Shown here: one piece after another, positions 42,172 to 50,915 of the stretch
Position numbering within the stretch: position 1 is the stretch's first letter
Layout: every line of letters begins with the position of its first letter
Assembly: GCA_963711595.1 (NCBI GenBank)
Contig: CAVQER010000010.1
Location: forward strand, 62,001-126,000
Origin: JAUSIF01 sp963711595
GTDB lineage: Bacteria > Pseudomonadota > Alphaproteobacteria > Rhizobiales > Xanthobacteraceae
DNA length: 64,000 bases
Direction: 5' to 3'
The notes under the pieces: model-generated
What the model saw: the letters and a program-made list of their open reading frames with translations, nothing else
Databases searched by the model: none
Told to the model about the DNA's origin: nothing
Program-made: the position numbers and the translations under genes

Positions 42172-42867
42172 TCACTTCAGTTCGTCGAGGCTGTCGACGT
42201 AGACGAGGCCGGCCTTCGCGAGCGGCTCGCGCATCTTATAGAGGTCGAGCCCGAGCACACCGGACGCGAGTTGCTTGCGCTTGTCGTCCTCGTTCGCTTC
42301 ACGTGCCTCGCCGGCTTTGGCCGTGGCTTCCGCCTGTGCGCGCGGGATGACACATACGCCGTCGTCATCCGCCACAATCACATCGCCTGGATTGACGATA
42401 GCGCCGCCACAAACGATCGGAATGTTGACCGAGCCGGGCGTCGCCTTGACCGTTCCTTTGGCAGAGATCGCTTTCGACCAGACCGGAAACTTCAATTCCG
42501 TGATGGGCCGCACGTCGCGACAGCCCGCGTCGATGACGAGCCCGAGCACCCCTCGAGCTTTCAACGACGTCGCGAGCAGATCGCCGAACATCCCGTCATC
42601 GTTCTCACTCGCAATGCCAACCACAAGGACGTCGCCCTTCTGGCATTGCTCCGCGGCGACATGGATCATCCAGTTGTCGCCGGGCTGGGCGAGGGCGGTG
42701 ACTGCGGGTCCGGCGATCTGCGCGCCAGCATAGATGGGCCGCAGGTACGGACGCATCAGCCCGCTGCGGCCGAGCGCCTCGTGCGCCGTGGCGACGCCGA
42801 TCTTTGCAAGCCGAGCGCATACTGCTGCGCTGGTGCGTTGAATCTTCCGAACGACGACGGGTTTCAT
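42172..42867 (-). CDS. 4-carboxy-4-hydroxy-2-oxoadipate aldolase (RraA fold)
   Basis: I use ATG 42867, after GAGGAGTTCGT and overlapping the galB stop in ATGA; a longer frame is less likely. The 231-aa product is of the RraA/HMG aldolase fold, with 'KGDVLVVGIASENDDGMFGD' and the metal/substrate motif 'GLVIDAGCRDVRPI' giving the Arg and Asp pair. In gallate and protocatechuate 4,5-cleavage this class II enzyme (LigK/GalC) splits CHA to pyruvate and oxaloacetate. The position after galD and galB fits that last step. RNase E inhibitor RraA is much less likely in this operon. Confidence 0.85.
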   Translation of the reverse strand: MKPVVVRKIQRTSAAVCARLAKIGVATAHEALGRSGLMRPYLRPIYAGAQIAGPAVTALAQPGDNWMIHVAAEQCQKGDVLVVGIASENDDGMFGDLLATSLKARGVLGLVIDAGCRDVRPITELKFPVWSKAISAKGTVKATPGSVNIPIVCGGAIVNPGDVIVADDDGVCVIPRAQAEATAKAGEAREANEDDKRKQLASGVLGLDLYKMREPLAKAGLVYVDSLDELK

Positions 42868-43601
42868 ACGAACTCCTCTCCGACCGACGGGAATACCCGC
42901 TGGTACGCCTCGCCGTATTTCATCTGCTTGCGCTCGGAATTGCGCGCACCTTGGATCCCGCGGTTGAGCGCGACGCGCGTGTAGTACTCCCAAAGATACT
43001 CTTGCGCGACCAGACACTCGAACGCCTTGCGCTTCTGATCGAACACTTCGGAGATGTCGAGGATCATGTCCGGACTGAAATTACACTGTTCCGGCTGGTG
43101 CGGCTCGAACAGAAAGACGGGCGGCGCGCCGAGCACGCCTTCACCCGGCTTGTGGCCGTGCGCCTGCGCGATGATGCGCGTCTCCTGGGCGATCCGGTTC
43201 GCGTAAGGGTGGTCGAAATTGTAAGGATCCTGGTGTGAGTGCGTGAGCACGAACTGCGGCTTGAGCTTGCGATAGATGTCGACAAGCTTCTCGAACGCCG
43301 TGTCCGGCACACGCAGTGGATAATCGCCGAGATCGAAGAATTCGATATCGCCGCCGAGGATCTTTGCGGCTTTCTCGGCCTCGGCGAGGCGCGCCGACTT
43401 CACTTTATCCAGCGTCATGCCGGATTCGCGCCACATCTTCGCGCTTTCGCCGCGCTCGCCGAAGGAGAGGCACACGATCTTCATGCGCCAGCCGCGTTTT
43501 GCGTAGAGCGCGATCGCGCCGCCCGCCCGCCAGACGAAATCGCCGGTGTGCGCGACGACCACGAGGCCGCACTTGCCGGCTTCAGACTTGCTCATCGACA
43601 T
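42864..43601 (-). CDS. galB: 4-oxalomesaconate hydratase, PIG-L/LmbE type
   Basis: The 245-aa product starts at ATG 43601 after CAAGGAGAAA. It has the zinc site of PIG-L proteins as 'VVVAHTGDFVWRAGG' (His18, Asp21), where the usual AHPDD is AHTGD, and the second half 'LTHSHQDPYNFDHPYANR'. In Pseudomonas putida, GalB, a PIG-L-like protein, hydrates 4-oxalomesaconate to CHA. Being between galD and the aldolase strongly favours this role over sugar deacetylation. Confidence 0.88.
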   Translation of the reverse strand: MSMSKSEAGKCGLVVVAHTGDFVWRAGGAIALYAKRGWRMKIVCLSFGERGESAKMWRESGMTLDKVKSARLAEAEKAAKILGGDIEFFDLGDYPLRVPDTAFEKLVDIYRKLKPQFVLTHSHQDPYNFDHPYANRIAQETRIIAQAHGHKPGEGVLGAPPVFLFEPHQPEQCNFSPDMILDISEVFDQKRKAFECLVAQEYLWEYYTRVALNRGIQGARNSERKQMKYGEAYQRVFPSVGEEFV

Positions 43602-43622
43602 TTTCTCCTTGGGAAACTTGCG

Positions 43623-44729
43623 TCAGGCTGCGGCGCGGCTTGCCGGCACAGCGAGCGCGGACTCGGGAACGAAAATCTGCCCATCGAACAAGAGCCGTGC
43701 CGTACGCAGAAGGCCGGCGCGCTCGACGACGGGCTTTTCCTCGGTACCGCCGATCTCGAGCCGCACCGAGAACTCTCCGGTCGGATGCTCGACGGAAAGC
43801 GTCTTCACCTTACCGGGCGGAAGCTTCGCGACCTCATGCGCGGGCGATCCCGGGAGCACGGCGGCGGTGCCGACACTGACGGCCCCGAACACGCCGATCG
43901 CCTCGTGCGCCTCGTGCGGGATGAAGCTGCGCGTGCAGATCGCGCCGCCCGCGCGCGGCACGGCAACCAGGCACATCTTCGGGACCACCTTGCTGGTCAC
44001 ATCGCCGAGGTTCATGCGCGGCCCGACCTTGAGACGGATCGCTTCGAGGCGCTTGCGGAATTCGGTATCGGCCATCAGTTCCTTCGGCGTTTCGTAGCCG
44101 GTCTTGCCGAGGGCTTGCGCCTTCATGACGACGACCGGCATGCCGTTGTCGATGCAGGTCACCTTCACGCCGTCGACTTCGTCGACCACGTTGCCGGTCG
44201 GCAGGAGTGAGCCGCAGACGGACCCTGCCGCGTCGAGGAAATTGATCGGAATCGGCGCGTGGGTCCCGGGCACGCCGTCGATGCGCGCGTTGCCCTCGTA
44301 GTTGACGCGTCCTTTCGGCGTCTCGATCAGGAGCTCGGCGACGGTGCCGGTATTCACGGTCCGCACGACCACCTTCGTCACTGGGTCGTTCGCCTTGATC
44401 AATCCGCGTTCGATCGCGAACGGCGCGGTGCCAGCGAGAATGTTGCCGCAGTTCGGCGTCGTATCGACGAGCGCCTTGTCGACCGACACCTGCGCGAAGA
44501 GAAAATCCACGTCGATCCCGACCTCTTTCGAGCGCGAGATGATCGCCACCTTGCTGGTCAACGGATGTGCGCCGCCAACTCCGTCGATCTGGCGCGGATC
44601 CGGCGAGCCGAGCGCCGCGAGCAGAAAGCGGTCGCGCGCGGCCGGGTCGGAAGGAAGGTCTTCCGCCAGAAAATACGCGCCCTTCGACGTGCCGCCTCGC
44701 ATGAGCATGCAACGAATGCCGACCTGCAT
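43623..44729 (-). CDS. galD: 4-oxalomesaconate tautomerase (PrpF family)
   Basis: The 368-aa product begins 'GIRCMLMRGGTSKGAYFLAE', the PrpF/GalD start. Lys60 ('LTSKVAI') and Cys94 ('TPNCGN') match the lysine and cysteine described for LigU. It shifts the double bond of oxalomesaconate so that GalB can hydrate it. It is the first gene of a five-gene minus-strand unit: galD, galB (21 bp), aldolase (4-bp overlap), oxidoreductase (41 bp), ligI (4-bp overlap). LigU and GalD are the same family; the PIG-L hydratase next door makes GalD the better name. Confidence 0.88.
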   Translation of the reverse strand: MQVGIRCMLMRGGTSKGAYFLAEDLPSDPAARDRFLLAALGSPDPRQIDGVGGAHPLTSKVAIISRSKEVGIDVDFLFAQVSVDKALVDTTPNCGNILAGTAPFAIERGLIKANDPVTKVVVRTVNTGTVAELLIETPKGRVNYEGNARIDGVPGTHAPIPINFLDAAGSVCGSLLPTGNVVDEVDGVKVTCIDNGMPVVVMKAQALGKTGYETPKELMADTEFRKRLEAIRLKVGPRMNLGDVTSKVVPKMCLVAVPRAGGAICTRSFIPHEAHEAIGVFGAVSVGTAAVLPGSPAHEVAKLPPGKVKTLSVEHPTGEFSVRLEIGGTEEKPVVERAGLLRTARLLFDGQIFVPESALAVPASRAAA

Positions 44730-44818
44730 GTAAACCTCCTGCGCTCCTTCCGGATTTTACTCCCTCGCGATGTGAGACGCCAATTTCGCAGGTGCCGGAA
44801 CGCGTTGGGCAAAGCAAA

Positions 44819-44854
44819 ACGCCCGCCCCGGAGACCGGAGCGGGCGTTGGGATC
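44819..44854 (-). terminator. Rho-independent terminator of metK
   Basis: On the minus strand, ACGCCCGCTCCGG pairs with CCGGGGCGGGCGT around a short loop and is followed by TTTTG. It begins about 14 bp after the metK stop and lies upstream of galD, so the two genes appear to be separate units. Confidence 0.85.
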
Positions 44855-44867
44855 GACGCGCGCGGGA

Positions 44868-46085
44868 TCAGAACGCGCGCTTGAGTTCGTCGACGAGGTC
44901 GGTTTTCTCCCAGGAGAAGCCGCCGTCCTTCTCCGATTTCCGGCCGAAGTGGCCGTAGGCGGAGGTGCGCTCGTAGATCGGCTTGTTGAGGCTGAGATGC
45001 GTGCGGATGCCGCGTGGTGTCAGGTTCACGAGATCCTGCAGCACCTGTGAAAGCTTCTGCTCGTCCACCTTTCCGGTGCCGTCGGTGTTCACGTAGACCG
45101 ACAAAGGATGCGCGACGCCGATCGCGTAGGAGAGCTGGATCGTGCAGCGGTCGGCGAGGCCGGCGGCAACCACGTTCTTCGCGAGGTAGCGCGCCGCGTA
45201 GGCAGCCGAGCGGTCAACCTTCGACGGATCCTTGCCGGAAAACGCACCGCCGCCATGCGGGGCGGCACCGCCGTAGGTGTCGACGATGATCTTGCGCCCG
45301 GTGAGCCCGCTGTCGCCGTCCGGTCCGCCGATGACGAAGCGGCCGGTCGGATTCACATAGAAGTGCTCCTCCGGTGGCATCCAGCCTTCCGGCAACACGC
45401 TCTTCACGAACGGGCGGACGATCTCTTTGATGTCGCCCAACTCGAGCACGCGCTTGCCGTCCTTTTCCTTGTGTTGCGTCGACACGACGATCGCGGTCGC
45501 GCGCACCGGCTTGCCGTCGACGTACTGCAGCGTGACCTGGCTCTTCGCGTCCGGCTCGAGCAGCGGCTGCTTGCCGGAGTGCCGCGCGTCGGCCATCGAC
45601 TTCAGGATGTTGTGCGAATACTGGAGTGGCGCCGGCATCAGCTCCGGCGTCTCGTTCGTCGCGTAGCCGAACATGATGCCTTGGTCGCCCGCGCCCTCGT
45701 CCTTATTGCCGGCCGCGTCGACGCCCTGCGCGATGTCGGCGGACTGGCCGTGCAGGAGCACCATGCACTTCGCTTTCTTCCAGTGAAATCCTTTTTGCGC
45801 GTAGCCGATCTCTTTGACGGCCTTGCGCGCGAGCGACTCGACGAGCTTCTTGTTGACTTTGCCCGACTTGCTCATGATCGCCTTCGGGCTCGCCTTATCC
45901 TTCGCCATGCGTACCTCGCCGGCGACGACGATGGTGTTCGTCGTCACGAGCGTTTCACACGCGACCTTCGCCATCGGATCCGAGCCGAGAAAAGCATCGA
46001 CGACCGCGTCGGAAATCCGGTCACACACTTTGTCGGGATGCCCCTCCGATACGGACTCGCTTGTGAACAGATAATTCCCGCGCAT
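44868..46085 (-). CDS. metK: S-adenosylmethionine synthetase
   Basis: The 405-aa product shows all MetK landmarks: 'LFTSESVSEGHPDKVCDRIS' at the start, 'GAGDQGIMFGYATNETPELM', the P-loop-like 'GGGAFSGKDPSKVDRSAAYA' and 'AIGVAHPLSVYVNTDGTG'. It makes SAM from methionine and ATP. It lies between the gal operon and the DUF3237 gene, with its own terminator. Several SAM or methyl-THF enzymes are in the window (EgtD, the MetE-like proteins, LigM), but nothing shows coregulation. Confidence 0.97.
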   Translation of the reverse strand: MRGNYLFTSESVSEGHPDKVCDRISDAVVDAFLGSDPMAKVACETLVTTNTIVVAGEVRMAKDKASPKAIMSKSGKVNKKLVESLARKAVKEIGYAQKGFHWKKAKCMVLLHGQSADIAQGVDAAGNKDEGAGDQGIMFGYATNETPELMPAPLQYSHNILKSMADARHSGKQPLLEPDAKSQVTLQYVDGKPVRATAIVVSTQHKEKDGKRVLELGDIKEIVRPFVKSVLPEGWMPPEEHFYVNPTGRFVIGGPDGDSGLTGRKIIVDTYGGAAPHGGGAFSGKDPSKVDRSAAYAARYLAKNVVAAGLADRCTIQLSYAIGVAHPLSVYVNTDGTGKVDEQKLSQVLQDLVNLTPRGIRTHLSLNKPIYERTSAYGHFGRKSEKDGGFSWEKTDLVDELKRAF

Positions 46086-46369
46086 TACCGAACTCTCCCC
46101 TCGATGGCTTGGGCCGCCCCCGGCGCGTCCAGCGCGCGAGATGACTTCAGAAGCACGTGGTAGAACCAGAGACGGTCCCGGGCGTCAACATCAATCGGAC
46201 CCACGCGCAATGTGGGGTCGTCGCCTGGCGCCTTCCCAACGGCGGAAACGAGGAGAACGATTGAAACCGTGAAATACCTGCGGCTCTGCCCACGCGTTCT
46301 CGTGGGGTAAAACCCACCCGGCGGCAACGTGCGCATGCTAGGTCGTCCGTGCGACCGAATGGCTCAGAC
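46086..46369. promoter_or_regulatory. metK leader and divergent promoter region with two exclusive hairpins
   Basis: This 284-bp space holds no convincing gene; an open frame of 83 codons on the minus strand lacks protein-like sequence. On the metK strand two hairpins share one arm: GTGGG/CCCAC, built from 46313-46317 and 46302-46306, and CCCACG/CGTGGG, built from 46301-46306 and 46289-46294. Only one can form at a time. I do not recognise a known SAM riboswitch consensus. Confidence 0.4.
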
Positions 46370-46822
46370 ATGATGCTCTCCAAAGAACCGATCTTCCGAA
46401 TTCACGCTGATCTCGGGGAAATCGTTGAGGCGGGCGTGACGCCCTATGGCGGCCGCCGAGTGATCGAGATCCTGCGCGGTTCTGTCCACGGACGCATCGA
46501 GGGCCGCATCCTCTCCGGCGGAGCGGATTGGCAGATCATCCGCAGTGACAGCGTCGCCGACATCCAGGCGCGTTACGTCATCGAAACCGATTCCGGCGCG
46601 CGCGTGCTCGTGCGCAGCGACGGACTGAGGCACGGACCGGCCGACGTGCTCACCCGCGTCGCGAAAGGCGAGGCAGTCGATCCCTCTCTTTACTATTTCC
46701 GGACCGTGATGCGCTTCGAGGCGTCGGACCGTTCGCTCGACTGGCTCAACCGGATCATCGCCATCGCCCGCGGCACGCGCGAACGGCTCGCGGTCAAGCT
46801 CGACGTCTACGAACTGCTCTAG
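46370..46822 (+). CDS. DUF3237-family protein
   Basis: I use ATG 46370 (150 aa); a second ATG follows at once and a GTG lies seven codons upstream. The product reads 'EPIFRIHADLGEIVEAG' and 'GGRRVIEILRGSVHGRIEG', with 'GGADWQIIRSDSVADIQARY', a DUF3237 beta-barrel pattern found in many proteobacteria and fungi. The biochemical role is unknown. It is divergent from metK and precedes the phenylpropanoid-CoA cluster by 115 bp, so it may or may not belong to it. Confidence 0.8.
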   Translation: MMLSKEPIFRIHADLGEIVEAGVTPYGGRRVIEILRGSVHGRIEGRILSGGADWQIIRSDSVADIQARYVIETDSGARVLVRSDGLRHGPADVLTRVAKGEAVDPSLYYFRTVMRFEASDRSLDWLNRIIAIARGTRERLAVKLDVYELL

Positions 46823-46937
46823 TGCGTTTGACAAGCCGCAGGCGCAAATGTCCCATTTGCAGGGCGGATTCATGCATGCTTGATCCCGTCGCCGGAAATA
46901 GTTATTTCACATAACAAATACCCACAGGACGAGGCAC

Positions 46938-47744
46938 ATGGAAGTCGCGCGCCCCAAGGGCTTTCCGGCCAAGCTGCCCGCTTCGGTGACCGCCGAGTTG
47001 CGCGGCGATATCGCGCTCGTTTGCCTGTCGCGGCCACAGAAGCGCAACGCGCTCGACGACCAAACGGTGCATGGTCTCGAGACGTTCTTCCAGGAACTGC
47101 CGACGACCGTGAAAGCGGTCGTGCTGCACGGTGAGGGCGATCATTTCTCCGCCGGACTCGATCTCAACGAGCTGACCGATCGCGATTTCGCGAACGCCGT
47201 CGGCCACTCGCGCAACTGGCATCGCATCTTCGAGCAGATCGAGTTCGGCCGCGTCCCCGTGGTTTCCGTCTTGCATGGCGCCGTCGTAGGCGGAGGACTC
47301 GAGCTTGCCTGCGCGACGCACGTGCGTGTCGCCGACCGATCCGCCTATTACGGATTGCCGGAAGGCACGCGCGGCATCTTCGTCGGCGGCGGCGGATCGG
47401 TTCGCATTCCGCGCGTGATCGGCGTGTCGCGCATGATGGACATGATGCTTACCGGCCGCACCTACGGCGCGGAGGAGGGGTTGGCGATGGGCCTCTCGCA
47501 CTATCTCGTCGAGAAGGGCGAGGGCCTGAAGAAGGGCATCGAGCTCGCCGAGAAAATCGCGACCAATACCGAGCGCACCAATTTTGCAATCATCCAGGCG
47601 CTGCCGCGCATCGCCGAGTCCGATCGCGCCGCGGGCTATCTCATGGAGTCGCTGACTGCCTCCCTGACCCAGAGCGGCGGCGAGGCGAAGGCGCGTCTCA
47701 AGGCATTCCTGGAGAAGCGCGCCCCGAAGGTCGTACGAGATTGA
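46938..47744 (+). CDS. Enoyl-CoA hydratase/crotonase family protein
   Basis: The 268-aa product has the crotonase oxyanion-hole segments 'GEGDHFSAGLDLNEL' and 'SVLHGAVVGGGLELACAT', and 'YGLPEGTRGIFVGGGGSVRI', where the active-site acid of hydratases is usually found. It acts on a CoA thioester. It is the first gene of a plus-strand unit with feruloyl-CoA synthetase, an SDR and a thioesterase, which suggests hydration of feruloyl- or coumaroyl-CoA as the second step. A retro-aldol (vanillin-forming) reaction is possible but not shown. Confidence 0.87.
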   Translation: MEVARPKGFPAKLPASVTAELRGDIALVCLSRPQKRNALDDQTVHGLETFFQELPTTVKAVVLHGEGDHFSAGLDLNELTDRDFANAVGHSRNWHRIFEQIEFGRVPVVSVLHGAVVGGGLELACATHVRVADRSAYYGLPEGTRGIFVGGGGSVRIPRVIGVSRMMDMMLTGRTYGAEEGLAMGLSHYLVEKGEGLKKGIELAEKIATNTERTNFAIIQALPRIAESDRAAGYLMESLTASLTQSGGEAKARLKAFLEKRAPKVVRD

Positions 47745-47817
47745 TCTGCACGCAAAACGCTGCCGATCGCGTAGTATAGAAAGAGTGCCTCCAAGGCGCC
47801 GGTTCACGGGTAGGAAG

Positions 47818-49707
47818 ATGTCGAAGGCCCTGCGAGAGGAGCGCAAAGGTCAGGCGGCCGCGCCATTCCGGCCGGTACGCCTTGGACCGCGCGACTATCT
47901 CATCGACCGCCGCCCCGACGGCACGATCTACATGCGCTCGCCGCATCCGCTCGGGCCGTATCCGACGAAGCTCACCGAAAGACTGGAGCACTGGGCGGAC
48001 AAGACGCCCGACCGCATCTTCCTCGCGCAGCGAGACGAACGCGGTGAATGGCGCAAGTTGACTTACGCCCAAGCCCGTGACGCAGCGCGTTCGCTAGGCC
48101 AAGCGCTTCTGGCGCGCGACGTCTCTCCCGAGCGGCCGCTCGCGATTCTCTCCGGCAACGACATCGAGCACGGGATGCTTTCGCTCGGCGCGATGTACGC
48201 CGGCGTCCCGTACGTTCCGATCTCCCCGGCCTATTCGCTGATCTCGCAGGATTACGGAAAGCTGCGTCACGTCTTCGAGCTGCTGACGCCCGGACTTGTG
48301 TTCGCATCGGACGGCAAGGCGTTCGGACGCGCGATTGAGTCCGTGATGCCGGCGAGCATGGAAGTGATCGTTACGCGCAACCCGGTTGCTGGTCGCAAGT
48401 CGGCACTTTTCTCTGAACTCCTTGCCACGAAGCCGACGTCCGCCGTCAATTCTGCGCATGCGAAGGTCGGCCCCGACACAATCGCGAAGGTGTTGTTCAC
48501 CTCGGGCTCGACCGGCATGCCGAAGGGCGTGATCAACACGCAGCGCATGTGGTGCTCGAACCAGAAGATGGTCCTGAGCCAGCTCGCCTATTTCGAGGAC
48601 GAGCCGCCGGTGATCCTCGATTGGTCGCCCTGGCATCACACCGCGAGCGGCAATCACAACTTCGGCTTCATCATTTACAATGGCGGCACCTGTTACATCG
48701 ATGAGGGCAAGCCCGCCATCGGTGCGATCGAAACGACTGTGAAGAATCTGCGTGAGATTGCGACCACCTGGTACTTCACGGTCCCGAAGGGTTACGAAGC
48801 GCTACTTCCTTATTTCCACGCGGATGCCGAGCTGCGCCGCATCTTCTTCAGCAAGCTGAAGGTGCTCTGGTTCGCCGGCGCCGCGTTGTCCCAGACGCTG
48901 TTTGACGAAATGCAGCGGCTCGCGGTCGAAACCTGCGGCGAACGCATCCCGTTTCTCACCGGTCTTGGGTCGACGGAGACCGCGCCGATGGCGATCGCCC
49001 GCATGTGGCAGAGCAAGGATTCCACCAACATGGGCGTGCCTGTGCCGGGCGTCGAGCTGAAGCTCGTCCCGAACGGCGGCAAGCTCGAGGCCCGGGTGAA
49101 AGGGCCGAACATCACGCCGGGTTACTGGCGCCAGCCGGACCTGACGGCGAAATCCTTCGACGAAGAAGGCTTCTACAAGCTTGGCGATGCCGTGAAGTTC
49201 GAGGATCCGAACGATCCGGGCGCCGGCTTGCTGTTCGACGGGCGCGTCGCCGAGGATTTCAAGTTATCGACCGGCACCTGGGTGAGCGTCGGTCCGCTGC
49301 GTGCGCGCTTCCTCAGCCATTTCGAGCCTTACGTGCGGGACGTCGTCATCGCCGGCGGCGACCGCGAGGAGATCGCGGCGCTGATCTTTCCGAATTTCGA
49401 TGCATGCAGGGGCCTCGCGAAGGATCTAGCCAAGGACGCGACGGCCGCGGAAGTGATCGCACACTCCGATGTCGTGAAAGAATTTCGTGCGCGTTTGAAC
49501 TCGTTCGCCAGGACGAGCACGGGGAGCTCGAACCGTATTTGTCGCGCGATCCTGCTCGAGGAGCTGCCGTCGCTCGACGCCGGCGAAATGACCGACAAAG
49601 GATCGATCAACCAGCGTGCCGTGCTCTCGCGCCGCACGGCGCAAGTCGGCGAACTCTACGCGAAGGATCCGTCGGCCAAAGTCATCGTCATTGAAAAGAA
49701 GAGCTGA
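47818..49707 (+). CDS. Feruloyl-CoA synthetase-like AMP-forming ligase
   Basis: I use ATG 47818 after TAGGAAG (629 aa); a GTG 33 bp upstream is in frame. The adenylation motif is 'KVLFTSGSTGMPKGVINTQR', with 'GLGSTETAPMA' and the hinge 'GFYKLGDAVKFED'. The C-terminal lysine region is 'EMTDKGSINQRAV'. It is longer than small acyl-CoA synthetases and has the 'SPAYSLISQDYGKLRHVFE' stretch common to feruloyl-CoA synthetases. It would activate ferulate, coumarate or a related acid to its CoA ester. Tightly packed with the SDR (3 bp). Confidence 0.85.
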   Translation: MSKALREERKGQAAAPFRPVRLGPRDYLIDRRPDGTIYMRSPHPLGPYPTKLTERLEHWADKTPDRIFLAQRDERGEWRKLTYAQARDAARSLGQALLARDVSPERPLAILSGNDIEHGMLSLGAMYAGVPYVPISPAYSLISQDYGKLRHVFELLTPGLVFASDGKAFGRAIESVMPASMEVIVTRNPVAGRKSALFSELLATKPTSAVNSAHAKVGPDTIAKVLFTSGSTGMPKGVINTQRMWCSNQKMVLSQLAYFEDEPPVILDWSPWHHTASGNHNFGFIIYNGGTCYIDEGKPAIGAIETTVKNLREIATTWYFTVPKGYEALLPYFHADAELRRIFFSKLKVLWFAGAALSQTLFDEMQRLAVETCGERIPFLTGLGSTETAPMAIARMWQSKDSTNMGVPVPGVELKLVPNGGKLEARVKGPNITPGYWRQPDLTAKSFDEEGFYKLGDAVKFEDPNDPGAGLLFDGRVAEDFKLSTGTWVSVGPLRARFLSHFEPYVRDVVIAGGDREEIAALIFPNFDACRGLAKDLAKDATAAEVIAHSDVVKEFRARLNSFARTSTGSSNRICRAILLEELPSLDAGEMTDKGSINQRAVLSRRTAQVGELYAKDPSAKVIVIEKKS

Positions 49708-49710
49708 CCC

Positions 49711-50472
49711 ATGGACTGCAAAGGACACGCCGCGATCGTCACCGGCGGAGGCTCGGGCCTTGGCGCTGCCACGGCGGCGGCACTCGTCGCCGCGGGTGCA
49801 AAAGTTGCGTTGCTCGACGTCAACCTGGATGGCGCCAAGTCGGTGGCTGCGAAGATCGGCGGACTCGCAGTCCGTTGCGATGTCACCGATTCCGATGGGG
49901 CAGCTGCGGCAGTAAAAGAGGCGCGCGACAAGCACGGCGTTGCGCGCATCCTGATCAATTGCGCCGGTATTGGCACGCCGCGGCGGATCGTCGGCCGCGA
50001 CGGTCCGATGCCGCTCGCCGAGTTCGAGAAGGTGATCAAGGTCAATCTCATCGGCACCTTCAACCTGATGCGGCTGTTCGCGGCCGACCTGCAGGGGCAA
50101 CCGGCGCTCGACGACGGAGAGCGGGGCGTGATCATCTCCACCGCCTCCGTCGCAGCCTACGAAGGCCAGATCGGACAGGCAGCATACTCGGCCTCAAAGG
50201 GCGGCGTCGTGGCGCTCACCATGCCGGCGGCGCGAGAGTTCTCACAGTTTGGCATTCGCGTGAACGCGATCGCCCCGGGCATCTTCGCGACGCCGATGCT
50301 CGCGTCCTTGCCGGACGAAGCGCAGCAAAGCCTCGCCGCGCAGGTGCCGTTCCCCAAGTTGCTCGGCAAGCCCGAGCAGTATGCCGAGCTCGCCATGCAT
50401 ATCATTGGCAATCGTTATCTCAACGGCGAAACGATCCGGATCGACGGCGCGATGCGCATGGGACCGCGCTGA
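49711..50472 (+). CDS. Short-chain dehydrogenase (3-hydroxyacyl-CoA dehydrogenase type II-like)
   Basis: The 253-aa product is a classical SDR: cofactor motif 'AIVTGGGSGLGAATAAALVA', 'NCAGIGTP' and the catalytic Tyr-Lys in 'AAYSASKGG'. The Asp after the second strand ('ALLDVNLDGA') favours NAD. The closest feel is 3-hydroxyacyl-CoA dehydrogenase type II (HSD17B10-like). In this operon it would oxidise the beta-hydroxy-phenylpropionyl-CoA made by the hydratase. It is 3 bp after the synthetase and 2 bp before the thioesterase. Confidence 0.88.
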   Translation: MDCKGHAAIVTGGGSGLGAATAAALVAAGAKVALLDVNLDGAKSVAAKIGGLAVRCDVTDSDGAAAAVKEARDKHGVARILINCAGIGTPRRIVGRDGPMPLAEFEKVIKVNLIGTFNLMRLFAADLQGQPALDDGERGVIISTASVAAYEGQIGQAAYSASKGGVVALTMPAAREFSQFGIRVNAIAPGIFATPMLASLPDEAQQSLAAQVPFPKLLGKPEQYAELAMHIIGNRYLNGETIRIDGAMRMGPR

Positions 50473-50474
50473 GG

Positions 50475-50912
50475 ATGCTCGCCGTTAAGCGCGGGGTCCG
50501 GATCGAGTGGGGCGATTGCGATCCCGCGGGCATCGTCTTCTATCCGCGCTATTTCGAAATGTTCGACAGCAACACGAGCGCGCTGATCGAGCAGGCGCTT
50601 GGTATGAACAAGTTCGAGGCGCAACGGAAGCTCGACTTCGCCGGCTTTCCGTTGGTGTCGACGCGGGCCAAGTTTCTCATTCCGAACCGGTACGGCGACG
50701 ATGTCGTGATCGAGACATCAGTTCACGAAGTGCGCCGTTCGAGCTTCGACATCGTGCATCGTCTGCTGAAAAACGGCGATCTTTCCGTGGACGCGTCCGA
50801 GACGAGAGTTTGGGTCGGCCCGTTCGCGGCGCCGCGCGGCGAGTTCAAGTCACAGCCGATCCCGCCGCAGGTCGTCGACCGGTTCAAGTCGGCGGAAAAA
50901 TCGCCGACCTGA
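50475..50912 (+). CDS. Acyl-CoA thioesterase, 4-hydroxybenzoyl-CoA thioesterase family
   Basis: The 145-aa hotdog-fold product starts at ATG 50475, two bases after the SDR stop, with GAGG as Shine-Dalgarno. The active-site segment is 'IEWGDCDPAGIVFYPRYFEM', with the catalytic Asp of the 4HBT family. It would free an aromatic acid, such as 4-hydroxybenzoate or vanillate, from its CoA ester at the end of side-chain removal. It is the last gene of the unit and is convergent with marR. Confidence 0.88.
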   Translation: MLAVKRGVRIEWGDCDPAGIVFYPRYFEMFDSNTSALIEQALGMNKFEAQRKLDFAGFPLVSTRAKFLIPNRYGDDVVIETSVHEVRRSSFDIVHRLLKNGDLSVDASETRVWVGPFAAPRGEFKSQPIPPQVVDRFKSAEKSPT

Positions 50913-50915
50913 GCA

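Noticed and set aside
46085..46336. 83-codon open frame directly upstream of metK
   Set aside because: No family-like sequence or Shine-Dalgarno, and the space is needed for divergent promoters; treated as leader.
46086..46369. SAM-II or SAM/SAH riboswitch before metK
   Set aside because: I could not match the conserved core of either class; only generic exclusive hairpins are seen.
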